This document shows, piece by piece, positions 35,934 to 44,840 of a stretch of DNA of 64,000 nt. Below the pieces are notes generated by a model. The model did no database searches, had not been told where the DNA came from, and was given only the letters and a program-made list of their open reading frames with translations. This stretch comes from Lyngbya sp. PCC 8106 (GTDB taxonomy: Bacteria > Cyanobacteriota > Cyanobacteriia > Cyanobacteriales > Microcoleaceae), in the NCBI RefSeq assembly GCF_000169095.1, contig NZ_AAVU01000041.1:1-64000 (forward strand), given 5' to 3'. A program made the translations under genes and the position numbers. Numbering within the stretch: position 1 is the first letter of the stretch; each line of letters begins with the position of its first letter.

Positions 35934-36359
35934 TTAAAGTTGTCGAAGCTTGTCAATAGGATCTTGGTATTCATTCTGTTCCTTTAAACAAAATTCTAAA
36001 TTGATTTGAATAATGAATTTCTCGTGATTACAAAGATCAATATCTGTTTTAATTCTTAATTTCCCCTTTTGCCAGGCGGAATATCCAAATCCTAATAATT
36101 GACATTCTACATCTTGAGTACAAAACTTCCAATGACTTTCAGACGATTGAAAATGAATGTTTCCGCCCGATAATGCGCCAGTCATTTCCCGTAAAAGAAA
36201 AAGGTGCTTAGAACTGTTATAATTAGAATATATGTTGTTTTGAATATTTCTTAAAACTATGTCTTTAAATTTTCTGACTACAAATGTATCCTTTCCCAAC
36301 ATTAAAACATCCTCATCACAGGTTAGAGGTTGAAACCCATCATTGAAAATACTTTCCAT
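35934..36359 (-). CDS. KGK-domain protein 2
   Basis: A 141-residue paralogue of the preceding gene. It keeps TCDEDVLMLGKDTF, DVECQLLGFGYSAW, the intact motif WQKGKLRIKTDID and LEFCLKEQNEYQDPIDKLRQL. Relative to copy 1 it has a shorter middle and lacks the IISARQLELSG insert. Same orientation, 36-bp spacing and shared start context (AT-rich, NDGFQxL after the Met) indicate tandem duplication. Nothing in the neighbourhood suggests a role. Confidence 0.7.
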   Translation of the reverse strand: MESIFNDGFQPLTCDEDVLMLGKDTFVVRKFKDIVLRNIQNNIYSNYNSSKHLFLLREMTGALSGGNIHFQSSESHWKFCTQDVECQLLGFGYSAWQKGKLRIKTDIDLCNHEKFIIQINLEFCLKEQNEYQDPIDKLRQL

Positions 36360-36613
36360 AACCCATAAGTCCTCAATAACATTTTCTGTTGAAATGAAAA
36401 CAAAACTGCAACTGTCTCACTTGCTGGATAATTCTTTCAGTTAAAGAGTGTTCTATCAGTTATGAATAAGATTATCATATTAAGGGTTGGATAACTACAT
36501 AAAAATGAGTTCATAGTTAGACTTCAACGCCAAAAACAACGACTAAAGCCCAACTACAAACTCATAAGTTTGCAAGACATCAATTTTGAATAGTTATTGA
36601 TGAGATGACAACA

Positions 36614-36925
36614 TTAACGCTTTGACACTTCGTACTCATCTGCATTTAACAACAAATTTCGGGCGATGTGTTCCCACTCTTGCTTTAAACTCCCCACACA
36701 TTCCAGTTGTTCGCTGCGTTTATACCAATATCGCGCATTGGGAATATCCCCTTCCTTGCGATGGAGATAAGCATGAACCCACGCACTCTCTGTATCACTC
36801 TCATCTTGTACTAAAATATGCGCCTGATTCCAATCTCCCTGTAAGTCATACCACAGCGCTTTTAACGGAATAGATAGAGAAGACGGACATTGACGGAATT
36901 GAGAAAATGCAATAATGTTAATCAT
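36614..36925 (-). CDS. Small conserved cyanobacterial hypothetical protein
   Basis: A 103-residue protein with the conserved core LKALWYDLQGDWNQAHILVQDESDTESAWVHAYLHRKEGDIPNARYWYKRSEQ. The spacing of aromatic and small residues (WAHAYLHRxEGDxxNARYWYxR) recalls TPR-like helix pairs and recurs in many small cyanobacterial proteins I have seen. Function unknown. It stands between the KGK genes and the retropepsin-like gene, all minus strand. Confidence 0.6.
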   Translation of the reverse strand: MINIIAFSQFRQCPSSLSIPLKALWYDLQGDWNQAHILVQDESDTESAWVHAYLHRKEGDIPNARYWYKRSEQLECVGSLKQEWEHIARNLLLNADEYEVSKR

Positions 36926-37007
36926 AATGTCTAAAATCCTACTAACTGGATGCGATAGATAAATTTACATCTTTTGCAAGTGTAGTTTTTTGAGAAGCTT
37001 TTCGTCG

Positions 37008-38168
37008 TCAGTCAAAAGTTAAGTGTTGGGAGTTTTGATAAATTGGTAACAATATCAAACTTCCATCAAAAATATTAGAATCCTCTGTTAAATTAAATCG
37101 CCAATATTGTTCGTAGTGATTGAGAAAATTTTGACCTAAGATTCCATCAACTTCTAACAAATCTAATACCGAAGGAGAAGATAAAATCACCGCTTCTAGA
37201 TTAGTTTGTTCGGTGTCTCCCATTTTGACTTGTTTTAATGTCGAACGTTCAGCCATTTCTAACCCGCAAAACCCGATCACCTGAATATCTTGACGAGAGG
37301 CTTGATCGAGTTGTAAAGTTAAGCTAAGGGAAGGAGAGATAAAAATAGTATCGGCTCCTGTATCCAACATAAAAGTAAACGGCCCTTGACCATTGATTTC
37401 TATTTCTGCTAACATCACCCCTAAGCGACTTTTTAAGGGAATGGCTTGTTGAGTTTCTGCGGAATTGAGTTGAGAAGGTGTCAGGAGTTTTAACTGTTGG
37501 GTTTTGGGGTTTAAGTTTAGGTCAAAGTGTCGTAAAAAATCCATCCCCAACACTCCCGAAAGTTCACCTGGAATGAGGGTATTTGTAAATTCTAAACCTC
37601 TCAATTCTTCAACCCGTACTCTATCAATAGTGACAGTTGGAAGTTGATGTACTGTCGCACTCATTTCAGGACAATCATCCCCCGCAACGGCTGAGGTTAA
37701 CTGTTCATTTGCAACTTTTTTTCCTCCTTCCAACCCTAATCGTTCAACCATGGGTGTTGATAGCATGGTTGTCGAAGCGCCTGTGTCTAATAGAAACTCA
37801 CCGGATTGATTTCCCAGGGTAAGTTCAACGGTAAAAACCTGACTTCCTTCTAACCGTTTTAAGGGAATTGTAGCTTCTCCTTGAGTTTGAGGTGGAGGAA
37901 AGTTAAGTCCTTTGAGTTGAACAATTGCGTTTAATGGTTGTAAAACTGAATCGTCAGTGGTATGATAACTAAAGTGATATCTTCCTAATGGTAAGGGATA
38001 AATAATTTCCGGAAGTGAAACCAAAAATTGAGTCGATTGTTTAGATTGCTCAGAATCAAAAACTGAAGCATTGAGGTTGGCAGTAACGGGTAATGTTGCG
38101 ATAGAGACGACTATCGGGAGTAAAAACCGTTGTAGATTCTGTCTCACATCTGTCGCCTCTGACAACAA
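37008..38168 (-). CDS. Retropepsin-like aspartic protease with two tandem domains
   Basis: A 386-residue protein. After an N-terminal hydrophobic segment (LLPIVVSIATLPVTANLNAS; signal or anchor) come two retropepsin-like domains. The first has LLDTGASTTML (about 127-137) and GVLGMDFLRHFDL. The second has MLDTGADTIFI (about 267-277) and GILGQNFLNHYEQ. Retropepsins normally dimerise with one DTGA per subunit. Having both in one chain makes a pseudo-dimer feasible, as in pepsin. Both catalytic aspartates are kept, so activity is plausible. Substrate unknown; likely membrane-attached or exported. Confidence 0.75.
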   Translation of the reverse strand: MLSEATDVRQNLQRFLLPIVVSIATLPVTANLNASVFDSEQSKQSTQFLVSLPEIIYPLPLGRYHFSYHTTDDSVLQPLNAIVQLKGLNFPPPQTQGEATIPLKRLEGSQVFTVELTLGNQSGEFLLDTGASTTMLSTPMVERLGLEGGKKVANEQLTSAVAGDDCPEMSATVHQLPTVTIDRVRVEELRGLEFTNTLIPGELSGVLGMDFLRHFDLNLNPKTQQLKLLTPSQLNSAETQQAIPLKSRLGVMLAEIEINGQGPFTFMLDTGADTIFISPSLSLTLQLDQASRQDIQVIGFCGLEMAERSTLKQVKMGDTEQTNLEAVILSSPSVLDLLEVDGILGQNFLNHYEQYWRFNLTEDSNIFDGSLILLPIYQNSQHLTFD

Positions 38169-38203
38169 AAAAATGTCTCAATCAAAAGAATGAAATAATT
38201 GAA

Positions 38204-39082
38204 TTAATCTCGCAAAAAGCTGATCAGTTCGCGGTTAACGGTTTGGGGAACTTCTTGTTGAATCCAATGACCACAATCTGCAACTAATTGTAATTTAAAC
38301 GGTGCTGCAATTAAGCGATCTAAACCCTCTAAAAGTTTATGACTAAAAAACTCATCTTCCTTACCCCATAATACCAGAGTGGGAGATTTAACCTTTTGAG
38401 GCGATCGCATTGTACTCGAAAGCCAGTTTGGTGGCCATAATAGTTGGCGATAGTAGTTCAACGCTGACGCAATCACACCCGGTTTTTCTAATGCAGCTTG
38501 ATAAATTTTAGTTTCTTCTGCGCTAAAAGCCCCTTTCCTAATCGCTTGGCCACGCAGTAAGTCAATCACAAAGTTATTCAAATTTTGTTGAATTAACCAT
38601 TCGGGTAAATTGGGAACTTGAAACGCCAAAACAAACCAACTCCGACGCAGTTGATCTAAATTACCCATCAACTCTTGGACAAAGCGATGAGGAGGAGGGG
38701 CGTTTAAAACGGCTAGACGGTTAACATATTGGGGAAATTTTTGGGCCATGTGCCATGCGATTGTTCCTCCCCAATCATGTCCCACAATATGAGCTTTGGC
38801 ATAACCCAAACGCTCAATTAAGCCCTGAATATCAGCACTCAGCGTATCCAAATCATAACCTGTTGCTGGCTTGTCAGAATCGTTGTAGCCGCGTAAATCA
38901 GGAACAACGACTTTATAATGACGAGCTAAAGCCGGAATTTGATAACGCCAAGAATACCAAAATTCCGGAAAGCCATGTAGGAGGACAACCAGTTCGCCTT
39001 CACCTTGAGTGACCGAATGTAAACGAATGTTGTTTGTCTCAACAAACAAATGCTGCCACTCAGACTCCAATGTTATTGCCAT
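38204..39082 (-). CDS. Alpha/beta hydrolase, epoxide hydrolase-like
   Basis: A 292-residue alpha/beta-fold hydrolase. LLHGFPEFWYSWRYQ carries the oxyanion HGFPE motif of epoxide hydrolases and haloalkane dehalogenases. The nucleophile is Asp in VGHDWGGTIAW, the acid is in LWGKEDEFF and the base is His in ADCGHWIQQE. PDLRGYNDSDKP is also typical. The Asp nucleophile excludes ordinary esterases. The second copy of the 362-bp repeat begins 161 bp upstream of its start. Substrate unknown. Confidence 0.85.
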   Translation of the reverse strand: MAITLESEWQHLFVETNNIRLHSVTQGEGELVVLLHGFPEFWYSWRYQIPALARHYKVVVPDLRGYNDSDKPATGYDLDTLSADIQGLIERLGYAKAHIVGHDWGGTIAWHMAQKFPQYVNRLAVLNAPPPHRFVQELMGNLDQLRRSWFVLAFQVPNLPEWLIQQNLNNFVIDLLRGQAIRKGAFSAEETKIYQAALEKPGVIASALNYYRQLLWPPNWLSSTMRSPQKVKSPTLVLWGKEDEFFSHKLLEGLDRLIAAPFKLQLVADCGHWIQQEVPQTVNRELISFLRD

Positions 39083-39243
39083 ATACCGCCTTTTTCGATA
39101 CTTAGCACTGCCGGAAGCTTTGTCTACTTTGTGAGAGAGACATCACAATCTCAAGCAGTGTCCTTTATTCAAGGTTAACATCTGGAGAAGTGTAACACCA
39201 ACAACAAAATCAGATTGATTTGTATGAGTAAGCCGTCGAATCT

Positions 39244-39605
39244 ACTGTTCTACAAAACCTGTACAAAACGTCGCATTACAACACTTTTGCACTGTTTGCT
39301 TCCTGTTTCAAACCAGGACTGTCGGCAGCACCCTGTCCACAGGCTGAAAATCGGCTGGAACCCAACCTATTATTGAGTTTTCAATCACAACTTTGGATCT
39401 CTACTCCACTATTTTCAGGAAATTTAAAACTGATGGCTTTACTCAGTTACCTTTTTACAGGCTGCCCACTAGACAAGAATTCTCTGGGATGTCAAGCCTT
39501 AAATGCTTTAATCGCTTGGTTTTCGCGTTTTTTGATTGTATCACATTCAGAAAATACCTTGAAGCCACTCAAAGTAACGCAAATCGTATACTAGATTACA
39601 TCTCT
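39244..39605 (+). repeat. 362-bp interspersed repeat, copy 2
   Basis: Identical in inverted orientation to 12714-13075. Its right edge lies 25 bp from the DUF1815 stop. Immediately outside, both copies show a TGCCG on the same side, separated by one or two different bases, so the original unit may be a little longer. Short internal palindromes (for instance around 39327-39345) suggest RNA structure. No transposase is encoded in it. Confidence 0.8.
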
Positions 39606-39630
39606 ATTGCCGTTGCCGTTCGCTAAACAA

Positions 39631-39966
39631 TTAAGCCAGCTTCGGTAACACCATAGACGGTTCGACCTTGTACTTGACTAAATTCGCTAATTCTTGCAAT
39701 TGACTAATGGCTTCGGCTCCTTCTAACTTCATCAATTCACGATCATCTCGCATTTCAGTCCAAGTGATACCGTAGTCCGAAACCAGGAAACGAATTAGAT
39801 GATTATCTCCCAAACTGACCATGAAGGAAGCACTGTTCATTTGGCCACCACAGGTATAGCAAGAGGCTAGATAGCCTTGACGCTCTAGCACAATCGCCAA
39901 AGCCTGAAGATTCATCACGAGATCCTGTACGAATTTACGGTGTTGTTCCGCTAGTCTAAGAAACAT
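39631..39966 (-). CDS. DUF1815 family protein
   Basis: A 111-residue member of the cyanobacterial DUF1815 family. MFLRLAEQHRKFVQDLVMNLQALAIVLERQGYLASCYTCGG and the CxxCGG pair are hallmarks, followed by DNHLIRFLVSDYGITWTEMRDD. The two cysteines could bind a metal or form a disulphide; no function is known. ATG 39966 begins the family N-terminus; seven extra codons exist upstream. The 362-bp repeat abuts its 3' end. Confidence 0.85.
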   Translation of the reverse strand: MFLRLAEQHRKFVQDLVMNLQALAIVLERQGYLASCYTCGGQMNSASFMVSLGDNHLIRFLVSDYGITWTEMRDDRELMKLEGAEAISQLQELANLVKYKVEPSMVLPKLA

Positions 39967-40553
39967 AATCTGCCCTCCTATCACCATACTTAAGATTTAT
40001 TAAAAAATGTAACACAATCTTAAGAATATGGTGTCTCAATGTTGGCACAGTATAACTCTAATTTCCTAAAAAGATCATCATCATTCTAAACTATTTTTCC
40101 GGATATCTGAGAAATTATTCAACTCGTCACCTCGGACAATAGAAGCCTGAAAAACTTTATAGTTAAGACTTTCACCGCCCTGATAACAGGGGTTTAACAG
40201 TCTTTATCACCCATTTTTGAAGGAAGATTAGAATAACTGATAGTATAAGTATAAGTTATAGATTATACATTTTTTAGAACTCTTAAAAAGATTTTGATAT
40301 CAACTGGGCTTTTGGGTTTTAATTAACTTATCTTTTCTTCAAGAAAAACTGATGTTAATTTCTAATGAAGTTGTGTGAAGTTGATTGTCCACTTTGAGTT
40401 TTAACCTTGATTCGTAAACCGTGAGCAGTAGGGGCGTATGTAACACCCCCTTACCCATGATTTTCAGTGAACAGTGATCCTCTCAGCAGACACCTCTAAC
40501 TCGATTCTTTACCCTATTAGACTCTCAAGTGGCAATTCCGGTTCAAAAATCAG
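39967..40553. other. Intergenic region, 587 bp
   Basis: AT-rich spacer between two small minus-strand genes. It should contain the DUF1815 promoter. I saw no gene, tRNA or strong hairpin in it. Confidence 0.4.
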
Positions 40554-40766
40554 TTAATCAACTTCCCACCATCCAAAAGCAGGGCCAACAAATCTAATCG
40601 TCAACCAGGACAGAATCAAAAGCCCAATTCCAGCCCAAGCCCCTCGGGTTGTCCATTGAACAAACTGTTCGCTTTGAGTTTTGGTAACTGGGAGCCAAGG
40701 CAAGATCTTTTCTTCCTTACCATAGCGATCTCCCATAGCTTCCTTGCGACGCTTGGCATCTCCCAT
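40554..40766 (-). CDS. DUF2839 family small membrane protein
   Basis: A 70-residue cyanobacterial protein. MGDAKRRKEAMGDRYGKEEKILPWLPVTKTQSEQFVQWTTRGAWAGIGLLILSW is the DUF2839 signature, with one membrane helix (about 45-63) and a C-terminal FVGPAFGWW. Function unknown; the basic N-terminus faces the cytoplasm. ATG 40766 is the family start; eight codons upstream are unlikely. It sits 3' of nagA in the same direction. Confidence 0.85.
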   Translation of the reverse strand: MGDAKRRKEAMGDRYGKEEKILPWLPVTKTQSEQFVQWTTRGAWAGIGLLILSWLTIRFVGPAFGWWEVD

Positions 40767-40820
40767 AATTTTTGTGTGTGAGGATCTCACAATTGATATC
40801 TGCTATTTTTTCATTATCCC

Positions 40821-42029
40821 TCAAAGGGTACTTTTTGAGAGATTGGGAAACAGGCGTTCCCAACTGAGGGTCAATTCTGGGTGTTCAGTCCATCGAATCA
40901 ACTCAGTTGCTGGACAATCAATCATCCCTGATAGTCCGATTGCGGTTCGGGGGGCTTGAGTCGCCAGAGCGATCGCTTCAGAACCCTCACAAACGCCCCA
41001 CTTAACCAAATTCTGCACCCCGACTAACAGAGGATAAGTGGTTCCGGCGAGAGTTCCATCGAGTAAACGAGCCGTTCCGTCTCTGACTTCAATTTGTCGC
41101 TGATCCCAGGGATAAACGCCATCCGGTAAACCCAACGGGGCTAAAGCATCACTCACCAGAAAAACACCCGAAATCTTTCCCGGTGTTTTGAGTTTTCCCC
41201 GAGCGCTTTGTAGGAACAACTGAATCATCGTTGGACAAACGTGTTGGCCATCAGTAATCAACCCACAGTGAACGTTTGGATGTACCAATGCTGCGGCTAA
41301 AAGTCCCGGTTGGCGATGATGTAGACTCGGCATGGCATTAAACGCATGAGTTACCATTGTCGCCCCTTGGGAAAAGGCAGAATTAGCTTGCTCAACGGTT
41401 GCCTGAGAATGTCCTAAACTGACGGTAATTCCTAAGTTGCGTATAAAAGGAATCACTTCGCCTGTGGGATCTAATTCTGGGGCGAGGGTAATGATTTTAA
41501 CAATATGGGCATAATCGCCCAAAACTTGTTTAACGGTATCAACGGTGAGAGGAAGTAAACAGTCTTGGGGATGAGCGCCGCGTTTTTCGGCGTTGAGAAA
41601 TGGCCCTTCGAGATGAACCCCGATAATTTGGGCGGTATGGGCGGAAGCGGGAGTTTGCATAAATTCCGCAAAGGTGGCTAGCGATCGCTGAATTTGTTCT
41701 AAAGTTGTGGTGACAATGGTGGGTAAAAATCCATCAACCCCTTGATTCGACAAATATTGACCAATTTCGTGCAGCTTGGGGTAATGTTGGGGAGTGACTT
41801 CTCGAAAGGCTAAACCCAAAGCCCCGTTAATTTGCAGATCAATTCCACCGAGAGAAACCCAATCTCCTCCTAAGTCCAAAACCGGGAAAGGTGATTGTTC
41901 GCTGTTTTCGGGTTGAATCGCAGCCACTTTACCTTGACGAATTAAAATTTGCTGTAGATTGTCGTCTCCGGGTAAACGGGCATTGATAATATCTATCGAA
42001 GCGGCTGTCTGTGTCGCGGTTTTAGTCAT
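40821..42029 (-). CDS. nagA: N-acetylglucosamine-6-phosphate deacetylase
   Basis: A 402-residue amidohydrolase that removes acetate from GlcNAc-6-phosphate during amino sugar recycling. Metal and substrate residues are visible: Glu in GVHLEGPFLN, His in VSLGHSQATVEQA, His in THAFNAMPSLHHR, TDGQH and Asp in LVSDALAPLG. The sequence is normal in length, and no nagB lies nearby. Its start is only 20 bp from the divergent purE start, so the two share a compressed promoter region. Confidence 0.93.
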   Translation of the reverse strand: MTKTATQTAASIDIINARLPGDDNLQQILIRQGKVAAIQPENSEQSPFPVLDLGGDWVSLGGIDLQINGALGLAFREVTPQHYPKLHEIGQYLSNQGVDGFLPTIVTTTLEQIQRSLATFAEFMQTPASAHTAQIIGVHLEGPFLNAEKRGAHPQDCLLPLTVDTVKQVLGDYAHIVKIITLAPELDPTGEVIPFIRNLGITVSLGHSQATVEQANSAFSQGATMVTHAFNAMPSLHHRQPGLLAAALVHPNVHCGLITDGQHVCPTMIQLFLQSARGKLKTPGKISGVFLVSDALAPLGLPDGVYPWDQRQIEVRDGTARLLDGTLAGTTYPLLVGVQNLVKWGVCEGSEAIALATQAPRTAIGLSGMIDCPATELIRWTEHPELTLSWERLFPNLSKSTL

Positions 42030-42049
42030 AGTAGGTTACAAGTTCAGCT

Positions 42050-42613
42050 TTGAATTCATTATCAAACACAGCACATCAAGAGTCTTCCCAAGTTGGGATT
42101 ATTATGGGGAGCGATTCGGATTTACCCACGATGGCGGGGGCGATCGCCATTTGCGAAGAGTTTGGGGTGGCTCACGAAGTTGCTATTGTTTCGGCTCATC
42201 GCACCCCTGAACGGATGGTAGACTATGCCCAAAACGCCCATATTCGAGGGCTAAAGGTGATCATTGCAGGCGCAGGGGGGGCGGCTCATCTGCCGGGGAT
42301 GGTGGCTTCTCTGACTCCATTACCTGTGATTGGGGTGCCGGTATCTAGCCGCCATTTGCAAGGGGTGGATTCTTTGTATTCGATTGTGCAAATGCCTAGA
42401 GGAATTCCGGTGGCGACTGTCGCGATCGGCAATGCTCAAAATGCGGGTTTATTGGCGGTGCAAATTTTAGCTTCTCATCAGCCAGAACTGTTACAGCAGG
42501 TTTTACAGTATCGCCAGACGCTGAAACAATCGGTGCTTGATAAGCAACAGCGTTTGCAACAATTGGGCTATTCTCAGTATTTGCAAGAACAACAAGGGCA
42601 ACATTCCGGATAA
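42050..42613 (+). CDS. purE: N5-carboxyaminoimidazole ribonucleotide mutase
   Basis: A 187-residue PurE. The enzyme converts N5-CAIR to CAIR in purine synthesis. The signature VGIIMGSDSDLPTM, VSAHRTPERMVDYA, VIIAGAGGAAHLPGMVAS and VPVSSRHLQGVDSLYSIVQMPRGIPVATVAIGNAQNAGLLA is complete; the catalytic His is in SAHRTP. It starts with TTG 42050 because no ATG occurs before the first conserved strand. Its start is 20 bp from the divergent nagA. A glutamine-rich tail follows the core. Confidence 0.94.
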   Translation: MNSLSNTAHQESSQVGIIMGSDSDLPTMAGAIAICEEFGVAHEVAIVSAHRTPERMVDYAQNAHIRGLKVIIAGAGGAAHLPGMVASLTPLPVIGVPVSSRHLQGVDSLYSIVQMPRGIPVATVAIGNAQNAGLLAVQILASHQPELLQQVLQYRQTLKQSVLDKQQRLQQLGYSQYLQEQQGQHSG

Positions 42614-43127
42614 AATCAACTCAAGTTGCTGAATTTCTGTAGTTTGTGATACAAACTTTCGGTCGTTCTACCGCTTTAATCGAGCCAGAGATTGTCTAGA
42701 CAGCGAGACAGACCCAAGTGTAGTCTGAAATACAGAAAATTACTCTAATCTGTTTTCAAGATCATCAACTCTGAGTACAGAGCAAATCTCTTGGTTAGAT
42801 CTCTTGCCAAAGTTTCCCTCTGTATCATACTGGCCAGTTATCTCCTAATAGTAGAGAAACTTTTTGCCTAAAACGGAAGCATGGTTATTGAGACGGTTAA
42901 GTTCTTGTTAATGCGATCAGATGCAGACGAATGCACAGATAGCCCATCCGACGGAGTGTTCAAAATAAGTGATGGGATCACAAATTAGGGTTCAATGACA
43001 ACTTTTAGACTCACACCTCCCATGATTTTAAACACTAGAAAAAATTCGTGACTTTTGGGGTTGTACTTAAAAGAGTTCAATGTTTTGTGAGTGCGTGTTT
43101 CGGACACGCTATTGATATGTAGTTGTA
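42614..43127. promoter_or_regulatory. Regulatory region of the amt gene, 514 bp
   Basis: Long spacer upstream of the ammonium transporter. It contains a GTA-N8-TAC palindrome (42720-42733) and, near the start codon, a hairpin of GCGTGT (43093-43098) and ACACGC (43104-43109) with loop TTCGG. No gene is supported. Confidence 0.5.
42720..42733. promoter_or_regulatory. Candidate NtcA binding site before amt
   Basis: GTAGTCTGAAATAC fits the NtcA consensus GTA-N8-TAC exactly. NtcA activates ammonium transporter genes in cyanobacteria under nitrogen limitation. A TAATCT -10-like hexamer lies at 42746-42751, closer than the usual 22 bases, so the fit to a class II site is imperfect. By chance one such match is expected in roughly 4 kb. 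Confidence 0.4.
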
Positions 43128-44657
43128 ATGTTTAACGCAATGTTTTCTAGAAAAAAATCAACACGCCTTAATCAGCGATTATCTTCTCGGGAAAGTTCTA
43201 TATCAAGTCGGTTAGCAAGCCGGTTTTCTCGACTTCATAAACCCAGATGGTTATCTCTAAGCTGGATTGCTTGTATTCCGATATCAGCTCTGATTATTGG
43301 ACTGTGGAGTTTTGCCGCAGTTGCTCAAGAAGATGCCCAACCGCTAACCCCAGAAGATGTTCAGGGTGTTTTAAATACAATTTGGATTGTCGTTGCTTCT
43401 GTTCTGGTTATTTTTATGAATGCGGGTTTTGGAATGCTCGAAACGGGCTTCTGTCGCCATAAAAATGCTGTGAATATTTTGACGAAAAACTTGATTGTGT
43501 TTGCGATCGCCACTCTAGTTTATTGGGCATTTGGGTTTTCTGTGATGTTTGGGGGTGATAATCCTTTTATTGGTGGAGGCGGTTATTTCCTTTCTGGACA
43601 ATCGGCAACCTATGGACTAGATCCATTCCCGGCTGGTTTACCTGTCACTGTGTTTTTCTTGTTTCAGGTGGCTTTTGCGGCAACGGGTGCCACGATTGTA
43701 TCGGGGGCTGTCGCCGAACGAATTGAATTTGTCGCCTTTTTATTGTTTAGCATCTTGCTGGTTGGGATTGCCTATCCGATCACAGGTCACTGGGTTTGGG
43801 ATAGTAGTGGTTGGCTAGCGAAGGCTGGTTTTTCAGATTTTGCAGGTTCAACGGTTGTACACTCCGTTGGGGGGTGGGCCGCTTTGACAGGAGCCTATCT
43901 GCTTGGCCCGCGTATGGGTCGATATGCCGAAGATGGTACTCCCCGGGCTTTACCGGGTCATAATATGGGTTTTGCCACGCTGGGATGTTTGATTCTATGG
44001 ATTGGCTGGTTTGGGTTTAACCCCGGTTCAGAATTGGCAGCTAATCAGGCAGTTCCCTATATTGCGATTACCACAAACCTCTCAGGAGCCGCAGGCTGTG
44101 TCTCTGCAACGTTAACCTCTTGGATTAAGGATGGAAAGCCCGACTTATCGATGGTTATTAACGGTGTTCTGGCGGGTTTAGTTGGGATTACAGCAGGTTG
44201 TAATGGTGTCAGCTATTCGGGTGCTGTCATTATCGGTTTGATTGCCGGGGTCTTTGTTGTCTATTCTGTTGGTTTCTTTGACAAACTCCAGATCGATGAC
44301 CCTGTAGGTGCAACTTCAGTTCACTTAGGTTGTGGGACTTTGGGAACCCTGGCAGTGGGTTTATTTAATACCGAATCTGGCTTATTCTATGGCCATGGAT
44401 TTGATCAATTCGCCGCCCAAATTGTAGGGGTTGTGACGATTGGTGCGTTTACGGTTGTTATCAGTACCATTTTCTGGCTCGCACTCAAAGCAACAGTTGG
44501 AATTCGGGTTAGTCCTGAACATGAATATGAAGGCCTCGATATTGCTGAACACGGTATGGAAGCCTATAATGGATTCCTCAAGGAAGTTGGCCCGGCGAGT
44601 ATCGGTGGCAGTGAAACCGGAACTCCCAGTGGCGGCAGTATTCTGAGCGATGATTAA
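43128..44657 (+). CDS. amt: Ammonium transporter
   Basis: A 509-residue Amt/Rh-type transporter. After an unusually long, basic, Ser/Arg-rich N-terminus (1-45) and a signal-like segment (about 47-66) come about eleven membrane helices. Landmarks are FMNAGFGMLETGFCRHKNAVNILTKN, WAFG and the two pore histidines, in SVVHSVGGWAAL-like STVVHSVGGW and in TSVHLGCGTLGTLAVG. GAVAERIEFVAFLLF is also characteristic. It imports ammonium and probably partners with PII proteins. A candidate NtcA site lies upstream and a terminator follows. Confidence 0.94.
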   Translation: MFNAMFSRKKSTRLNQRLSSRESSISSRLASRFSRLHKPRWLSLSWIACIPISALIIGLWSFAAVAQEDAQPLTPEDVQGVLNTIWIVVASVLVIFMNAGFGMLETGFCRHKNAVNILTKNLIVFAIATLVYWAFGFSVMFGGDNPFIGGGGYFLSGQSATYGLDPFPAGLPVTVFFLFQVAFAATGATIVSGAVAERIEFVAFLLFSILLVGIAYPITGHWVWDSSGWLAKAGFSDFAGSTVVHSVGGWAALTGAYLLGPRMGRYAEDGTPRALPGHNMGFATLGCLILWIGWFGFNPGSELAANQAVPYIAITTNLSGAAGCVSATLTSWIKDGKPDLSMVINGVLAGLVGITAGCNGVSYSGAVIIGLIAGVFVVYSVGFFDKLQIDDPVGATSVHLGCGTLGTLAVGLFNTESGLFYGHGFDQFAAQIVGVVTIGAFTVVISTIFWLALKATVGIRVSPEHEYEGLDIAEHGMEAYNGFLKEVGPASIGGSETGTPSGGSILSDD

Positions 44658-44693
44658 CGCTCTCCACATTGTTTAACTGCTAGAATTGTCCTT

Positions 44694-44736
44694 CGTCCTT
44701 GATTTCCTTGATTTTTGGGAACAGGACGATTTTTTT
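44694..44736 (+). terminator. Intrinsic terminator after amt
   Basis: CGTCCT (44694-44699) pairs with AGGACG (44723-44728), then a run of seven T (44730-44736). The loop is long (23 bases) and the stem short, so efficiency is uncertain, but the position 37 bases after the stop suits amt. Confidence 0.5.
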
Positions 44737-44738
44737 GT

Positions 44739-44783
44739 CGCCTTTTCAGGAAACAAAACTGATAACTGTTCCCTGAAAAGGCG
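44739..44783. repeat. Perfect 12-bp inverted repeat
   Basis: CGCCTTTTCAGG (44739-44750) and CCTGAAAAGGCG (44772-44783) form a strong hairpin with a 21-base loop. No T-run follows the stem on either strand, so it is not a standard terminator. It may stabilise the amt 3' end or block read-through into the SGNH gene 57 bases on. Confidence 0.7.
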
Positions 44784-44840
44784 GTCAGAATGCTAAATTT
44801 ACAAAGGAGATGATAATTTTCTCGGTGGCATCTCGATCCT

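Noticed and set aside
39373..39594. 73-codon frame inside the 362-bp repeat
   Set aside because: It starts with TTG, has no homology I recognise, another frame is also open, and the element looks non-coding. Not called as a gene.
44739..44783. Strong hairpin read as the amt terminator
   Set aside because: No T-run follows it on either strand; the weaker hairpin at 44694-44736 fits better.
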